The notes: a model not told the origin generated them from the letters alone. 64,000 nt of DNA from Lachnospiraceae bacterium (GCA_910575275.1 CAJTEE010000006.1:62001-126000), one strand, 5' to 3'; positions 48,822 to 58,630 are shown, numbered from the stretch's first letter. Numbers and translations: made by a program.

Positions 48822-50231
48822 ATGAACCGGAATCAGACATGGCCGAAACGGCCGGATTATAAGAAGAAGAAAAGTGCAAAGGCCCTTCTGGTCCTTTCGA
48901 TCCTATATTTTTTGATCGGCTTTGCGCTTTTGGTGGGGACCGCGTATCAGTTTATCGACTGGAAGGCGGGCGAGGCCAGGGCGAAGGGCCGGGTCGAGGA
49001 GTTTGACGCATATAAGGAGAGCTGGCTGGGCCAGTGCTGGGAAACGTTATCCATTCAGGCGATTTCTTATGAATTTGCCGAGGATTTTAAGGGAACGTAT
49101 CAGTATTATCTCGCGTTTACACCGTTAGGGGAGATCCGCATCGTAAAGCTTAAGGGCGGGCTTCCGGAGGAATATATGCCGCTTTTGGATTATCTGTTTG
49201 AGGAGGACGCCGAGATTCCGGATCCGGTTGAGCTGCGGGGCGTTTCCGCTCCGGTCGAGGAGGATATCAAGGAGTATGCGCTGGATGCCTTAAACGACAT
49301 GTACGGCGAGGAGGTATTCACGGAGGCGGACTTTGACGAATACGTGGGGGTCTGTTTCCTCGACACGACAGGAAAGCCGGCCGGGGCCGGAAGCGGCAGG
49401 GAGGTCGCGTCGCTGGCCGTGATCTCCTTCATCTGCCTGGGGGCCGCGCTGTTTTTCCTGATTCTCTCACGGAAAACAAAGTATACGGCCATAGAGGATG
49501 AGAATCGGGAGCGCGCGACTATGAGCCAGATGGCCGCATACGGGAGCCAGGGAACAGGCGGAGCCGTGTGGAATCCGACGGGCTCCGGGAGAGCAAGCGG
49601 CGATGCGTGGGTTCCGGCGGGCTCCGGCGAGGACGGCAACGCCGGCTGGCGTCCGGTGACGGCGAGTCAGTATGACAATTTCCACGGACAGAGCATTCAG
49701 GGTACGGGCTCCTACGGACAGGCCGGGCCCTACGGCGGCGCCCGCAGGGGGACGGATGAGCTTAAGAAACTCGCCGCTTCGCAGAATCCGGAGCGGGAGT
49801 CGAATGTGCTTCTGGGGCTTTTGGGAGCTGTCGGCGGATCGCTCGTGGGTGTGCTGGCCTGGGTCCTGATCGGTCAGATCGGCTTTATCGCGGGGATTGC
49901 GGGTTTTCTCATGTTAAAATTCGCGCTGAGCGGCTATGCGAAGCTGTCGGGGCGGCTTGATAAAAAGGGCGCCGTTTTGTGCCTGTTGATCGCGGCGCTT
50001 ATGATCGTGGCGGCTAATTTCCTGGATATTGGCTTACAGCTCTGCCGGGCATATTTTGCCTATGAGGCGAGCCTGGATACGGTACGCTATGTGGCGTTTA
50101 ATCTCTTGTCATTGATGGATACGCATGAGCTCTGGCCGGATTTCTTTAGAAACCTGTTGATCGGCTTCGGCCTCTCTGTCTGGTCGAGCTACGGGCTGAT
50201 CCGGTCGGTATTGCACTATGAGGAGCGGTAA
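48822..50231 (+). CDS. Membrane protein of unknown function, directly upstream of addB
   Basis: 469 residues from ATG 48822 (AAGGGGG upstream). One membrane helix at about 20-42, an acidic outer domain of about 150 residues (many Glu/Asp, for example DYLFEEDAEIPDPVEL), a second helix near 200-218, a Gly/Ser/Gln-rich disordered stretch (about 235-320), then four helices: about 333-350, 355-372, 385-405 and 440-460. I recognise no family. The first half resembles small secreted sensor domains held between two helices, as in some Firmicute membrane proteins with an outer domain. The stop is two bases from the addB start, so the genes are co-transcribed, but no functional link is known. Confidence 0.75.
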   Translation: MNRNQTWPKRPDYKKKKSAKALLVLSILYFLIGFALLVGTAYQFIDWKAGEARAKGRVEEFDAYKESWLGQCWETLSIQAISYEFAEDFKGTYQYYLAFTPLGEIRIVKLKGGLPEEYMPLLDYLFEEDAEIPDPVELRGVSAPVEEDIKEYALDALNDMYGEEVFTEADFDEYVGVCFLDTTGKPAGAGSGREVASLAVISFICLGAALFFLILSRKTKYTAIEDENRERATMSQMAAYGSQGTGGAVWNPTGSGRASGDAWVPAGSGEDGNAGWRPVTASQYDNFHGQSIQGTGSYGQAGPYGGARRGTDELKKLAASQNPERESNVLLGLLGAVGGSLVGVLAWVLIGQIGFIAGIAGFLMLKFALSGYAKLSGRLDKKGAVLCLLIAALMIVAANFLDIGLQLCRAYFAYEASLDTVRYVAFNLLSLMDTHELWPDFFRNLLIGFGLSVWSSYGLIRSVLHYEER

Positions 50232-50233
50232 GA

Positions 50234-53200
50234 ATGGCCCTGACATTGATTGTGGGCGGCTCCGGCTCGGGAAAAACGGAGTATATCTATAAAGAAATGA
50301 TCGGGCGCTCCATGAGAGAGCCCGATGGACGGTTTTTCGTCATCGTCCCGGAGCAGGCTACGATGCAGGCGCAGAGGGAGATCGTGCGGCTGCATCCGCG
50401 CCACGGCACGATGAATATCGACATCGTGAGCTTCGAGCGTCTGGCCTACCGCATTTTTTCGGAGCTCTCTCTGCCGCAGCCGGAGATTCTCGACGATACG
50501 GGGAAAACGATGGTGCTGCGGCGTCTGGCCGGAGAGAAAAAGGATGCGCTTTCCTATTTCGCGTCCAATTTGAACCGGGCGGGATTTATCGACGAGCTCA
50601 AGTCCATGCTCTCGGAGCTGGTCCAATACGGGGTCACGCCGGACTTGTTAAAGGAGACGGCCATACAGACCGGGCTGTCCTATGTGCTGACGTGCAAGCT
50701 CACGGATCTGTATACATTGTATGCGGCGTTTCAGGACTTTACCGCCGAGCGCTACATCACGATGGAGGAGCTTTTGGACAAGCTGTGCGAGGTATGCGGG
50801 CGCTCCAAGCTACTGCGGGGAAGCGTGATCGCGCTGGACGGCTATACGGGCTTTACGCCGATCCAGTACCGGCTGATCGGACGGCTTTTGTCAGGCTGTG
50901 CGGATCTGCTTGTGACCGTGACAGCGACAGAGGCTGCAGATCTTTTTGGGGCCGGGAGCGAGGCGGACCTGTTCGACATGAGCCGGAAGATGGCGGGAAA
51001 GCTTATAAAGCTTGCGGCGGACTGCGGCGTCCGGGTCACAGAGCCTGTTACGCTTTCCGGCCGGCCTCTGCCGCGTTTTGTGAAAGCGCCGCTTCTGGAT
51101 CATCTCGAGCGGACACTGTTCCGCTATCCGTACCGTCCGTATCGGGGAGCCGGGAGCAGCTGCCTTCTCCTGGCGCAAGCCGAGACGCCGGCGGATGAGG
51201 TGGATTTTGTGGTCAACCGGATCCATGCCCTCGTAAAAAAGGAGGGGTTCCGTTACCGGGAGATCGCGGTGATCTGTGGTGATCCGGCGGGATATTCAAA
51301 GGAGCTGATCCACAGGTTCGAGGAAAACGGGATTCCGCTTTTTATCGACGAAAAAAAGGATGTGCAGGGGAATCCGTTTATCCGGCTTTTAAAGAGCAGC
51401 CTGGAGCTTTTACGGCGCGGCTTTGACTATGAGAGCATGTTCCAGTATCTGCGGACCGGCCTCGTCACAGAGGACAGGGAGGCGCTTGACAGGCTGGAGA
51501 CATATGTGCGGGCCATGGGGATCCGCGGCTTTAAGCGCTGGCAGGAGTCGTGGGAGAAGACCTTCGCGGGCGGGAGCCGGCTCAATCTCGCAGAGTTAAA
51601 CGCGTTGCGGGAGGAGATCATGGCCCCGCTCTCCGTCTTTAAGGAGCAGACGGCAGGGCCAAGGCCCACGGTGCGGGAGATGACGGAGGCGTTGGTCGGG
51701 CTGTTTGAAGCACTCGAGGCGGAGAGGAAGCTTCTTTTGCGGGCGGAGCACTTTAAGCGTCTGGGCATGCGCCGGGAGGCCAGAGAGTACGAGGAGCTTT
51801 ACGGCCTTGTCATGGAGCTGTTTTCCAGGCTGGTGGAGCTTTTGGGAGAGGAAAGGATTTCCAGGCGGGAGTATTTGGAGATCGTAAACGCCGGGCTATC
51901 GGAGATCCGCGTCGGGATAATCCCCGCGGCCGCAGACCGGGTCGTGGCCGGGGATCTGAAGCGGACGAGGCTCTCCGGGATCCGTGCGCTGTTTTTTGTG
52001 GGCGTCAATGAGGGCGTGGTGCCGGCGGATACGGGTAAGGGCGGCATCCTGACGGAGCAGGAACGGGAGGTTTTGAAAAGGAATGCGCTGGAGCTCGCGC
52101 CGACAGCGAGGGAGGAGGGCTTTATGCAGCGCTTCTACCTGTATCTGATGCTTGGCAAGCCGTCGGAGTATCTGACGGTCTCCTGGACGGCCCTCTCGGC
52201 GGCGGGAAAGGTCATGCGGCCCTCCGGCCTCATTGCGCAGCTTAAAAAACGCTTTCCCGTGGCGCGCGTGACGACGGCCGCCAGGGAGCGGGAGGAGACG
52301 GTGAGCGTCCCTGCAGCGCACCGGGCCGTGCTCGCATGGCTGCAGGAGCCAGAGCGAGTTTTCGAAAAAGGAAACGCGGCCGGGCTGTACCGCTGGCTGG
52401 CCTTAAAGGGCGGGGAGGAAGCGCCGATGAGACGGCTAGCGGACGCGGTCTCGTACGTGTACCGGGAACGGGGGATCGGGCGGGAGGCCGCGAGGGCCCT
52501 CTATGGGACGCTTTTAAACGGCAGCGTCACACGGTTGGAGCAGTACGCCGCCTGCGCCTATGCGCATTTTTTAAGTCATGGCCTCGATCTGAGGGAACGG
52601 CAGGAATATGAGATCGACCTGTCCGACATGGGGAACCTGTTTCACCGTACGATCGACCTCTTTTTCTCGCGGGCACATAAGGAGGGACTGGCGCTGCCGG
52701 CCGTTTCGGATGCCAAAAGGCGGGAGCTGGTGCGGGCCTGCGTGGCCGAGGTATCGCAGGAGTACCGCAATACGATCATGAAAAGCTCGGCCAGAAACGA
52801 CTATCTGACTCGCAAGGTGGAGCGGATCGCGGACCGGACCGTCCGCGCGCTTTTGTATCAGCTTGGCAAGGGCGATTTCAGGCCGGAGGGGTTTGAGGTC
52901 GATGTGAGCATGCGGATCCCGCTGCGGGCCGGAGAGACGTTGAACTTAAAGGGGCGCATTGACCGTATGGATGTACTGGAGGACGAGGATAAGGTCTATG
53001 TAAAGATCATGGATTACAAGTCCGGGAGCACCTCGTTTGACCTGGCGCTTTTGTATCACGGGCTGCAGCTTCAGCTCGTGGTCTATATGAACGCGGCTTT
53101 AAATATGGAAGCGAGGCGGCATCCGGATAAGGAGATCGTGCCGGCGGGGTTCTTTTATTATCATATTGATGACCCGGTTTTAGAGCGTGGGGAGGATATG

Positions 53201-53638
53201 TCCTCCTCGGAGGCGGAAGCGGAGATTCTCAAAAAGCTTCGCATGAACGGGCTTGTCAACAGCAGCCTTTCCGTCATCCGCCATATGGACCGGGAGATCG
53301 AGAGGGAATCGGACGTGATCCCGGTGGCCATGAAGGATGGCCTGATTCAGGAGGCAAAGTCCTCCGTGGCCGGTGAAAAGCGCTTCGAAAAGCTCTCCGG
53401 TTTCGTAAACGAGAGCCTCAAAAGCATGGGCGAAAAGATCCTGGACGGCAATGCGGCCGTGAATCCGTACAAGCAGGGGACGAGGACGGCCTGCGACTAC
53501 TGCCCGTACCACAGCGTCTGCGGCTTTGATTTAAAGACCGTGGGCTACGCCTTCCGCCGGTTCAGGCCCATGAAGGTGGAGGAGATTTGGGGCGGGATAG
53601 AAGGAAAAGAAGGGGAGGAGAAGGAGACGGATGGCTGA
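50234..53638 (+). CDS. addB: ATP-dependent helicase/nuclease subunit B
   Basis: 1134 residues, usual for AddB. With AddA it resects double-strand breaks for recombination. Walker A in GGSGSGKTEY (8-17). Inactive helicase-like middle. The nuclease domain near the C-terminus shows GRIDRMDV and MDYKSG (about 915-940), catalytic residues of the RecB-type nuclease. The 4Fe-4S cluster ligands are the early Cys in YAACAYAHF (near 775) and CDYCPYHSVC near 1095. ATG 50234 has GAGGAGCGG upstream and the addA start overlaps the stop by eight bases. Confidence 0.95.
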   Translation: MALTLIVGGSGSGKTEYIYKEMIGRSMREPDGRFFVIVPEQATMQAQREIVRLHPRHGTMNIDIVSFERLAYRIFSELSLPQPEILDDTGKTMVLRRLAGEKKDALSYFASNLNRAGFIDELKSMLSELVQYGVTPDLLKETAIQTGLSYVLTCKLTDLYTLYAAFQDFTAERYITMEELLDKLCEVCGRSKLLRGSVIALDGYTGFTPIQYRLIGRLLSGCADLLVTVTATEAADLFGAGSEADLFDMSRKMAGKLIKLAADCGVRVTEPVTLSGRPLPRFVKAPLLDHLERTLFRYPYRPYRGAGSSCLLLAQAETPADEVDFVVNRIHALVKKEGFRYREIAVICGDPAGYSKELIHRFEENGIPLFIDEKKDVQGNPFIRLLKSSLELLRRGFDYESMFQYLRTGLVTEDREALDRLETYVRAMGIRGFKRWQESWEKTFAGGSRLNLAELNALREEIMAPLSVFKEQTAGPRPTVREMTEALVGLFEALEAERKLLLRAEHFKRLGMRREAREYEELYGLVMELFSRLVELLGEERISRREYLEIVNAGLSEIRVGIIPAAADRVVAGDLKRTRLSGIRALFFVGVNEGVVPADTGKGGILTEQEREVLKRNALELAPTAREEGFMQRFYLYLMLGKPSEYLTVSWTALSAAGKVMRPSGLIAQLKKRFPVARVTTAAREREETVSVPAAHRAVLAWLQEPERVFEKGNAAGLYRWLALKGGEEAPMRRLADAVSYVYRERGIGREAARALYGTLLNGSVTRLEQYAACAYAHFLSHGLDLRERQEYEIDLSDMGNLFHRTIDLFFSRAHKEGLALPAVSDAKRRELVRACVAEVSQEYRNTIMKSSARNDYLTRKVERIADRTVRALLYQLGKGDFRPEGFEVDVSMRIPLRAGETLNLKGRIDRMDVLEDEDKVYVKIMDYKSGSTSFDLALLYHGLQLQLVVYMNAALNMEARRHPDKEIVPAGFFYYHIDDPVLERGEDMSSSEAEAEILKKLRMNGLVNSSLSVIRHMDREIERESDVIPVAMKDGLIQEAKSSVAGEKRFEKLSGFVNESLKSMGEKILDGNAAVNPYKQGTRTACDYCPYHSVCGFDLKTVGYAFRRFRPMKVEEIWGGIEGKEGEEKETDG

Positions 53639-56600
53639 GAGAGGGTGGACGCCCGAGCAGCAGAGCGCGATCGACAAGAGAAACCGTAATCTTTTGGTCT
53701 CGGCGGCGGCCGGGAGCGGCAAGACGGCGGTGCTCACCGAACGGATCGTGAACATGGTGACAGATCCGAAGGAGCCCGTGGACATCGACCGGCTCCTGGT
53801 GATGACGTTTACCAACGCGGCTGCGACCGAGATGCGCGAGCGGGTTGGGGACGCGATCGAGGCGAGACTGGAGGCGTCGCCGGGCGATAAGAACCTGGAA
53901 CGGCAGGCCTCGCTGCTTCCCCATGCGCAGATCATGACGATCGACAGCTTTTGTCTGCGGCTTCTGCGGGAGCATTTTCATGAGCTGGACATTGACCCGG
54001 GCTTTCGGATCGCGGACGAGGGCGAGCTTCTGCTTTTGCAGGCGGACGTGATGAAGGAGCTTTTGGAGGAGTACTACGAAAGAAATGACGAGCGGTTTAT
54101 CCGCTTTGTGGACGCCTACGCGTCGGGAAAGGCCGACGGCGGGCTCGAGGACTATATCCTGTCGGTCTGGCGGTTTTCCCAGAGCAATCCCTGGCCGGGA
54201 GAGTGGATCGCGCGATGCAGGCGGGAGCTTTCCGGTGCGGGCAGAAGGGCAGAGGAGGCCAAAGAAGCAGAAGCGGCCGGGGAGGCGGACAGCGTGCCCG
54301 AATGGCTGCGGTTTCTGCTCACGGATGTAAAAAAACAGGCGGAGGAGTTTTTAGAGCAGCTTACGGAGGCGGAGGAGCTCGCCGGGGAGACGGACGGACC
54401 GGCGGCGTATCTTCCAATGCTGCGCGCGGACAAGGAGGCAATAAGGGGGCTTTTGGAGGCGGATTCGTACGAAAGAGTCCATGCCCTCTTAAACCGGCCG
54501 CTTTTCGGCCGTCTGTCCGCCGCACGCGGCAAGAACGTGGATCCGGAAAAAAAGGAGCGGGCGGCCGCGCTGCGAAACCGTGTGAAGGACGCGGTCAAGA
54601 AGATGAAAACGCTCTATGCCCCCGGCGATCTGGAGCATATTTTTTCGGATCTGGAGGCGTGCAGGGAGCCGGTGCACGTGCTGCTCTCGCTGACGGAGGA
54701 TTTTACGGCGCGTTTCCAGGAGGCGAAGGAGGAAAAGAACCTCGTGGACTTCAACGACCTGGAGCATTTTGCGCTGGAGATCCTGACGGGCGGATCGGCC
54801 GGCCATGCGCCGGGGCCGGCGGCCGACGAGCTGGCCGGCTTTTATAAGGAGATTCTGGTGGATGAGTACCAGGACAGCAACCAGGTGCAGGAGACGCTTT
54901 TACGCTGCATCTCCAGGGAGCGCTTCGGCGAGCCGAACGTGTTCATGGTCGGCGACGTGAAGCAGAGTATTTACAAGTTTCGCCTTGCCAAGCCGGAGAT
55001 TTTTTTGGAAAAGTACGAGGGTTACGGGAAGGAGGACGGGCCGCGCCAAAGGATCGAACTGCACAAAAATTTCCGCAGCCGTCCGGAGGTGCTGCGGAGC
55101 GTAAATGACCTGTTTTTCCGGATTATGACAAAGGAGCTCGGCAATATTCGCTATACGGACGACGCGGCGCTCTATGCCGGGGCCTCGTATCCCGATCCGG
55201 CAAGGCCGGGGGAAGCGGCGACGGAGCTTCTATTATTAGACGCCGGGGAGCTTGTAAGCTCCAATATGGAGGAGGAACGGGCCGACTATACGGTGCGGGA
55301 GGCCGAGGCCAGGCTGATCGCGGGAAAAATCAAGGAGCTTACGGATCCGCAGACAGGGATGCAGATCTGGAACGCGAGGGAGGAGCGGTATGAGCCGTTA
55401 AAAAAGCGGGATATCGTCATTCTCCTGCGCAGCTTAAGCGGCTGGTCGGAGGAGTTTTTGCGCGTGCTGGCGGCCGAGGGGATCCCGGCCTTTGCCGAGT
55501 CCAGGACGGGCTATTTTACGGCGGTCGAGGTGGAGACGGTCTTAAACCTCCTGGCCCTGATCGACAACCCAATGCAGGACATTCCGCTGGCCGGCGTGTT
55601 GAAGTCGCCCATGGTGGGCTTGAGCGATAAGGAACTTGCGGTCCTCATGGCGGGGTTTAAGAGGGAGCCGGACAAGGGGCAGGATCCGGGCTTTTACGGG
55701 GCGGTCAAATGGTTTCTCGGACGCCCCTGGGAGGCAGGGACGAAGGAGGTGCAGATCCACGAACGGCTCGGGAGCTTTTGGAAGCTTCTTTTAGAGCTTC
55801 GCGACGAGGCCGAGTACCTGCCGGTGCACCGCCTTTTGTACCGGATCTTCGAGCGGACGGGCTATTACGAGTATGTGTGTGCCATGCCGGCGGGGCGGGC
55901 CAGGCAGGCGAATCTGGACATGCTGGTGGAAAAGGCGGCGGCCTATGAGAAGACCAGCTATCATGGCCTGTTTGATTTTATCCGCTATATCGAGAAGCTT
56001 AAAAAATATAACACGGACTTCGGCGAGGCAGTGAGGTCAGGCGAGGACGAAGACACGGTGCGCATCATGAGCATCCACAAGAGCAAGGGCCTGGAGTTTC
56101 CGGTCGTGTTTCTCGCGGGAGCCGCGAAGGCGTTCAATAGGCAGGATTCCCGCGGAAAGCTGTTAATCGACGAGGAGCTCGGCGTGGCGACCGACTTTTT
56201 CGACACGGAGCAGAGGCTTAAGGCGCCGACGCTTAAGAAAAATGTCGTGAGCCGCAAATTGAATTTAGAGAGCATGGGCGAGGAGCTGAGAGTCCTCTAT
56301 GTCGCCATGACCAGGGCAAAGGAAAAGCTAATCATCACCGCGGCGGACCGGTATCTGAAAAACCGTCTGGAAAAATGGGAGGCGGTCTCGGAGGGGCTAA
56401 AGGACGATGCGGGGCGGGGGCTTCCGTTTACGTATCTGGGCGCAGCGGGCTCGTATATCGACTGGCTTTTGATGGCAGGCAGGGGGATAAGGGAGAGTAT
56501 CAAGAGGTCGTTTGTCCCGGCAGAGAGCCTTCTGGAGGCGGAGACGAAAAGCCAGGCCGGAAAGCTGGAGCTTGCAGAATGGTTAAGAAGGCTCCGGGAG

Positions 56601-57329
56601 GAACCCTGGAGAGCGGATGAGGAGGATGTCTTCGGCGGCCTTTTGAGGAAGACGTATCCGTATGAGGCGGATACCTCTCTGCATGCGAAGATGTCGGTCT
56701 CTGAGCTCAAGGAACGGGGGCAGTTTGTCGATGACAGCGAGAGCGATTTCCTGCCGACGATCCCGGCATTTATGAGAGAGCCGGGCCTTTTGCCGCCGGA
56801 GCACGGCGGGGCGTTCCGCGGCACGGCGTACCACAGGGCGTTGGAGCTTCTGGACTTTACGAAAACGGCGTCAGGAGAGGAAATCTCGGCGCAGCTTGCA
56901 GCCATCGGCGCGGCGGGACTCATGGATGAGGCGGCGCTTAAGCTTTTGCGCGTGGAGGTGCTGCTTCGGTTTTTCCGATCCCCGACCGCGGCCCGTATGA
57001 GAAGGGCCGCCGGGGGAGGAAAGCTCTATAAGGAGCGCCAGTTTGTGATGGGGGTTCCGGCAAGAGAGCTGGACGGGACGGATTCGGACGAGCTAGTGTT
57101 GATCCAGGGGATCATTGACGCCTGGTTTGAGGAGGATGACGGCGCGGTGCTTGTGGATTATAAGACAGACCGGGTAAGGGAGGGGGAGGAGCATGTCCTT
57201 TTGGAGCGCTACCGCCTGCAGATGGTCTATTATGCCCGGGCGCTCTCGCAGATCACGGGGAAACGAGTGAAGGAGGCCGTTTTGTACTCCCTCACTCTGC
57301 AGAAGGAGGTTCCTGTTTTACGGGATTAG
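53631..57329 (+). CDS. addA: ATP-dependent helicase/nuclease subunit A
   Basis: 1232 residues. UvrD-type helicase with C-terminal RecB-like nuclease. Motifs: TPEQQSAID (Q motif, 7-15), SAAAGSGKTAVLTER (24-38), MTFTNAAATEMRER, VDEYQDSNQVQ (Walker B, near 408), GDVKQSIYKFR near 440, and the helicase motif with SIHKSKGLEFPVVF near 813. The nuclease end has FRGTAYHRALEL, GIIDAWFEEDD and VLVDYKTDR near 1165-1180. Strongly G-rich coding strand. Last gene of the addBA operon; it ends 20 bases from a converging gene. Confidence 0.96.
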   Translation: MAERGWTPEQQSAIDKRNRNLLVSAAAGSGKTAVLTERIVNMVTDPKEPVDIDRLLVMTFTNAAATEMRERVGDAIEARLEASPGDKNLERQASLLPHAQIMTIDSFCLRLLREHFHELDIDPGFRIADEGELLLLQADVMKELLEEYYERNDERFIRFVDAYASGKADGGLEDYILSVWRFSQSNPWPGEWIARCRRELSGAGRRAEEAKEAEAAGEADSVPEWLRFLLTDVKKQAEEFLEQLTEAEELAGETDGPAAYLPMLRADKEAIRGLLEADSYERVHALLNRPLFGRLSAARGKNVDPEKKERAAALRNRVKDAVKKMKTLYAPGDLEHIFSDLEACREPVHVLLSLTEDFTARFQEAKEEKNLVDFNDLEHFALEILTGGSAGHAPGPAADELAGFYKEILVDEYQDSNQVQETLLRCISRERFGEPNVFMVGDVKQSIYKFRLAKPEIFLEKYEGYGKEDGPRQRIELHKNFRSRPEVLRSVNDLFFRIMTKELGNIRYTDDAALYAGASYPDPARPGEAATELLLLDAGELVSSNMEEERADYTVREAEARLIAGKIKELTDPQTGMQIWNAREERYEPLKKRDIVILLRSLSGWSEEFLRVLAAEGIPAFAESRTGYFTAVEVETVLNLLALIDNPMQDIPLAGVLKSPMVGLSDKELAVLMAGFKREPDKGQDPGFYGAVKWFLGRPWEAGTKEVQIHERLGSFWKLLLELRDEAEYLPVHRLLYRIFERTGYYEYVCAMPAGRARQANLDMLVEKAAAYEKTSYHGLFDFIRYIEKLKKYNTDFGEAVRSGEDEDTVRIMSIHKSKGLEFPVVFLAGAAKAFNRQDSRGKLLIDEELGVATDFFDTEQRLKAPTLKKNVVSRKLNLESMGEELRVLYVAMTRAKEKLIITAADRYLKNRLEKWEAVSEGLKDDAGRGLPFTYLGAAGSYIDWLLMAGRGIRESIKRSFVPAESLLEAETKSQAGKLELAEWLRRLREEPWRADEEDVFGGLLRKTYPYEADTSLHAKMSVSELKERGQFVDDSESDFLPTIPAFMREPGLLPPEHGGAFRGTAYHRALELLDFTKTASGEEISAQLAAIGAAGLMDEAALKLLRVEVLLRFFRSPTAARMRRAAGGGKLYKERQFVMGVPARELDGTDSDELVLIQGIIDAWFEEDDGAVLVDYKTDRVREGEEHVLLERYRLQMVYYARALSQITGKRVKEAVLYSLTLQKEVPVLRD

Positions 57330-57349
57330 AGCGTGTCAGAAAGCCATTT

Positions 57350-57979
57350 TCAGGACTCCTCTTTGGCGATGATGAGCTCGCCTGCGTAGGGAAGCGTCCG
57401 GATCCAGTCGCAGAAGGCGTGCCATTCGGCGAGTTTGTGGTCTTTTCTCGCATAGTAGATGTTGATCAGGGTCTCATAGTTCATCGTGCAGGTGCGGAGC
57501 TGGTTATAGCTGGAGGGAAGGAGCTGGATTAGGTCATACCAGTCTTCTTTCCTTTTTCCGTTTTCCATGTATTTTGTGCGGATAGCCTCGAGGCGTTCTA
57601 AGACGGTCTCAAAGAAAGCGAGCGTGTCCGGCGTCATGTGGTCGTGGCTGAAGTCGTCCAGAGAGAAAGGCTTTGCGTGGATCTTGTGCATGGTGCTCGT
57701 GGAGTTGGCGACGGTCGCGATTTTGTAGGTGTCGTATTCCTTCCACCAGTAGAGAGGGGCGGTGATGTCCACGGAGACGAAGATCTGGCGGATGTATTTG
57801 CGGTGGTCGCTGCCGGCGAGGCGGAGGCGTTTGGCGAGATCGAGATCATTCGGGCCGAGGATGTAATTGCCGGTTTCGTCATATTGGCTGTCCATACGGG
57901 CCCAGCTGTTTAAGGGGTTTCTTGCTCCGCGGATGGCGTTTTCGAGGTTCATGACGGCGGTGCGTTCGAAGTGTATCAT
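57350..57979 (-). CDS. ThyX-like protein lacking the canonical signature
   Basis: 209 residues. I do not recognise a named family with certainty. The end LLPSSYNQLRTCTMNYETLI plus NIYYARKDHKLAEWHAF resembles the C-terminal part of flavin-dependent thymidylate synthase (LP-x5-T ... N-x-R-x-L-x-x-F-x-x-R ... A-Q-W-E). In place of the ThyX motif RHRxxSxNExSxRY there is DITAPLYWWKEYDTYKIATV, then ANSTSTMHKI. So it may be a distant relative with another reaction. Start at 57979 with AAGGAG 12 bases upstream is accepted for lack of a better site. It converges on addA; no operon partner. Confidence 0.55.
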   Translation of the reverse strand: MIHFERTAVMNLENAIRGARNPLNSWARMDSQYDETGNYILGPNDLDLAKRLRLAGSDHRKYIRQIFVSVDITAPLYWWKEYDTYKIATVANSTSTMHKIHAKPFSLDDFSHDHMTPDTLAFFETVLERLEAIRTKYMENGKRKEDWYDLIQLLPSSYNQLRTCTMNYETLINIYYARKDHKLAEWHAFCDWIRTLPYAGELIIAKEES

Positions 57980-58190
57980 TTTGTATGAGTGCTCCTTTCG
58001 AAAGGGATGTATGGTGTCTGGAGGGTATTATAGCGGATTTTTTGTGAGAAGGCAAGAGGGAGGGCAAGGGGTCCGCAGGGCCAGCCTTTAAGGAATTATA
58101 AATTTTTTATGGCAGGAGTCGGGGAGGCGTGGTATACTTTTTTTGGTAAACAAGGGGGAGGTTTTGGCGAGATTTGGAAGGAGAGGTGCT

Positions 58191-58229
58191 ATGAGGGGGC
58201 TGTTTGCTGGAAAGCGCCGGAAGGAATGA
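58191..58229 (+). CDS. Possible 12-residue leader peptide
   Basis: AAGGAGAGG lies 6-7 bases before an ATG at 58191, opening MRGLFAGKRRKE and a TGA at 58227-58229. It stands 26 bases before the start of the small membrane protein gene. A TATACT near 58132-58137 could be its -10. It could be a translated leader or a relic; only the strong ribosome site argues for it. Confidence 0.3.
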   Translation: MRGLFAGKRRKE

Positions 58230-58255
58230 TTGAAAATGAGGGGGTGAGAAAAGGG

Positions 58256-58528
58256 ATGGATAATAGGAAGCTGACAAGATTCGGATTCTGTTTTCGCCAG
58301 ACGGTTAATGCCATCTTGCTGGCCGGGATTATGATTTTTTTCATAGGCGTATATTACTGCGTGGTCAAGGCGGGCATCCCTTACCAGAATCCGCCATTAG
58401 AGCTGCAGATACAATATGCTGTCCATATGGAGATTGGAGAAATACTGGTAAAGGATGGATGCCTGATTTCCCTATGCGGAGGGGGCGGTCGTCTGCTTTT
58501 GAAATGGGTTCTGAAAAAAAAGAAATAA
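58256..58528 (+). CDS. Small membrane protein, unknown function
   Basis: 90 residues from ATG 58256, with GAGGGGGTG 8-16 bases upstream. The open frame extends to 58109 but the earlier part has no site and reads like non-coding sequence. One strong membrane helix (about 17-40, VNAILLAGIMIFFIGVYYCV) is followed by KAGIPYQNPPLELQIQYAV and a weakly hydrophobic end closing with four Lys from an A-rich tract. Reminiscent of small Firmicute membrane proteins with two or three helices, possibly shortened at the C-terminus. No function known. Confidence 0.5.
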   Translation: MDNRKLTRFGFCFRQTVNAILLAGIMIFFIGVYYCVVKAGIPYQNPPLELQIQYAVHMEIGEILVKDGCLISLCGGGGRLLLKWVLKKKK

Positions 58529-58552
58529 AAGCTGTTTGTTGATGAATCCTGT

Positions 58553-58600
58553 AAAAAGAAAAGAACATCTTCGGGGTTTATTCCTGAAAGTGTTCTTTTC
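58553..58600 (-). terminator. Intrinsic terminator of the perR-hrb-rbr operon
   Basis: TGTTCTTTT (58591-58599) and AAAAGAACA (58559-58567) form a 9-base stem; on the minus strand the message continues into CTTTTTAC (58558-58551). It lies about 30 bases after the rubrerythrin stop. Confidence 0.75.
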
Positions 58601-58630
58601 TGTTAAGGGACTTTTTCGGAAGCCCCCTTT

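Noticed and set aside
58109-58255. N-terminal extension of the small membrane protein
   Set aside because: No ribosome site at 58109, and the extension overlaps the probable promoter and leader; start at 58256 is favoured.
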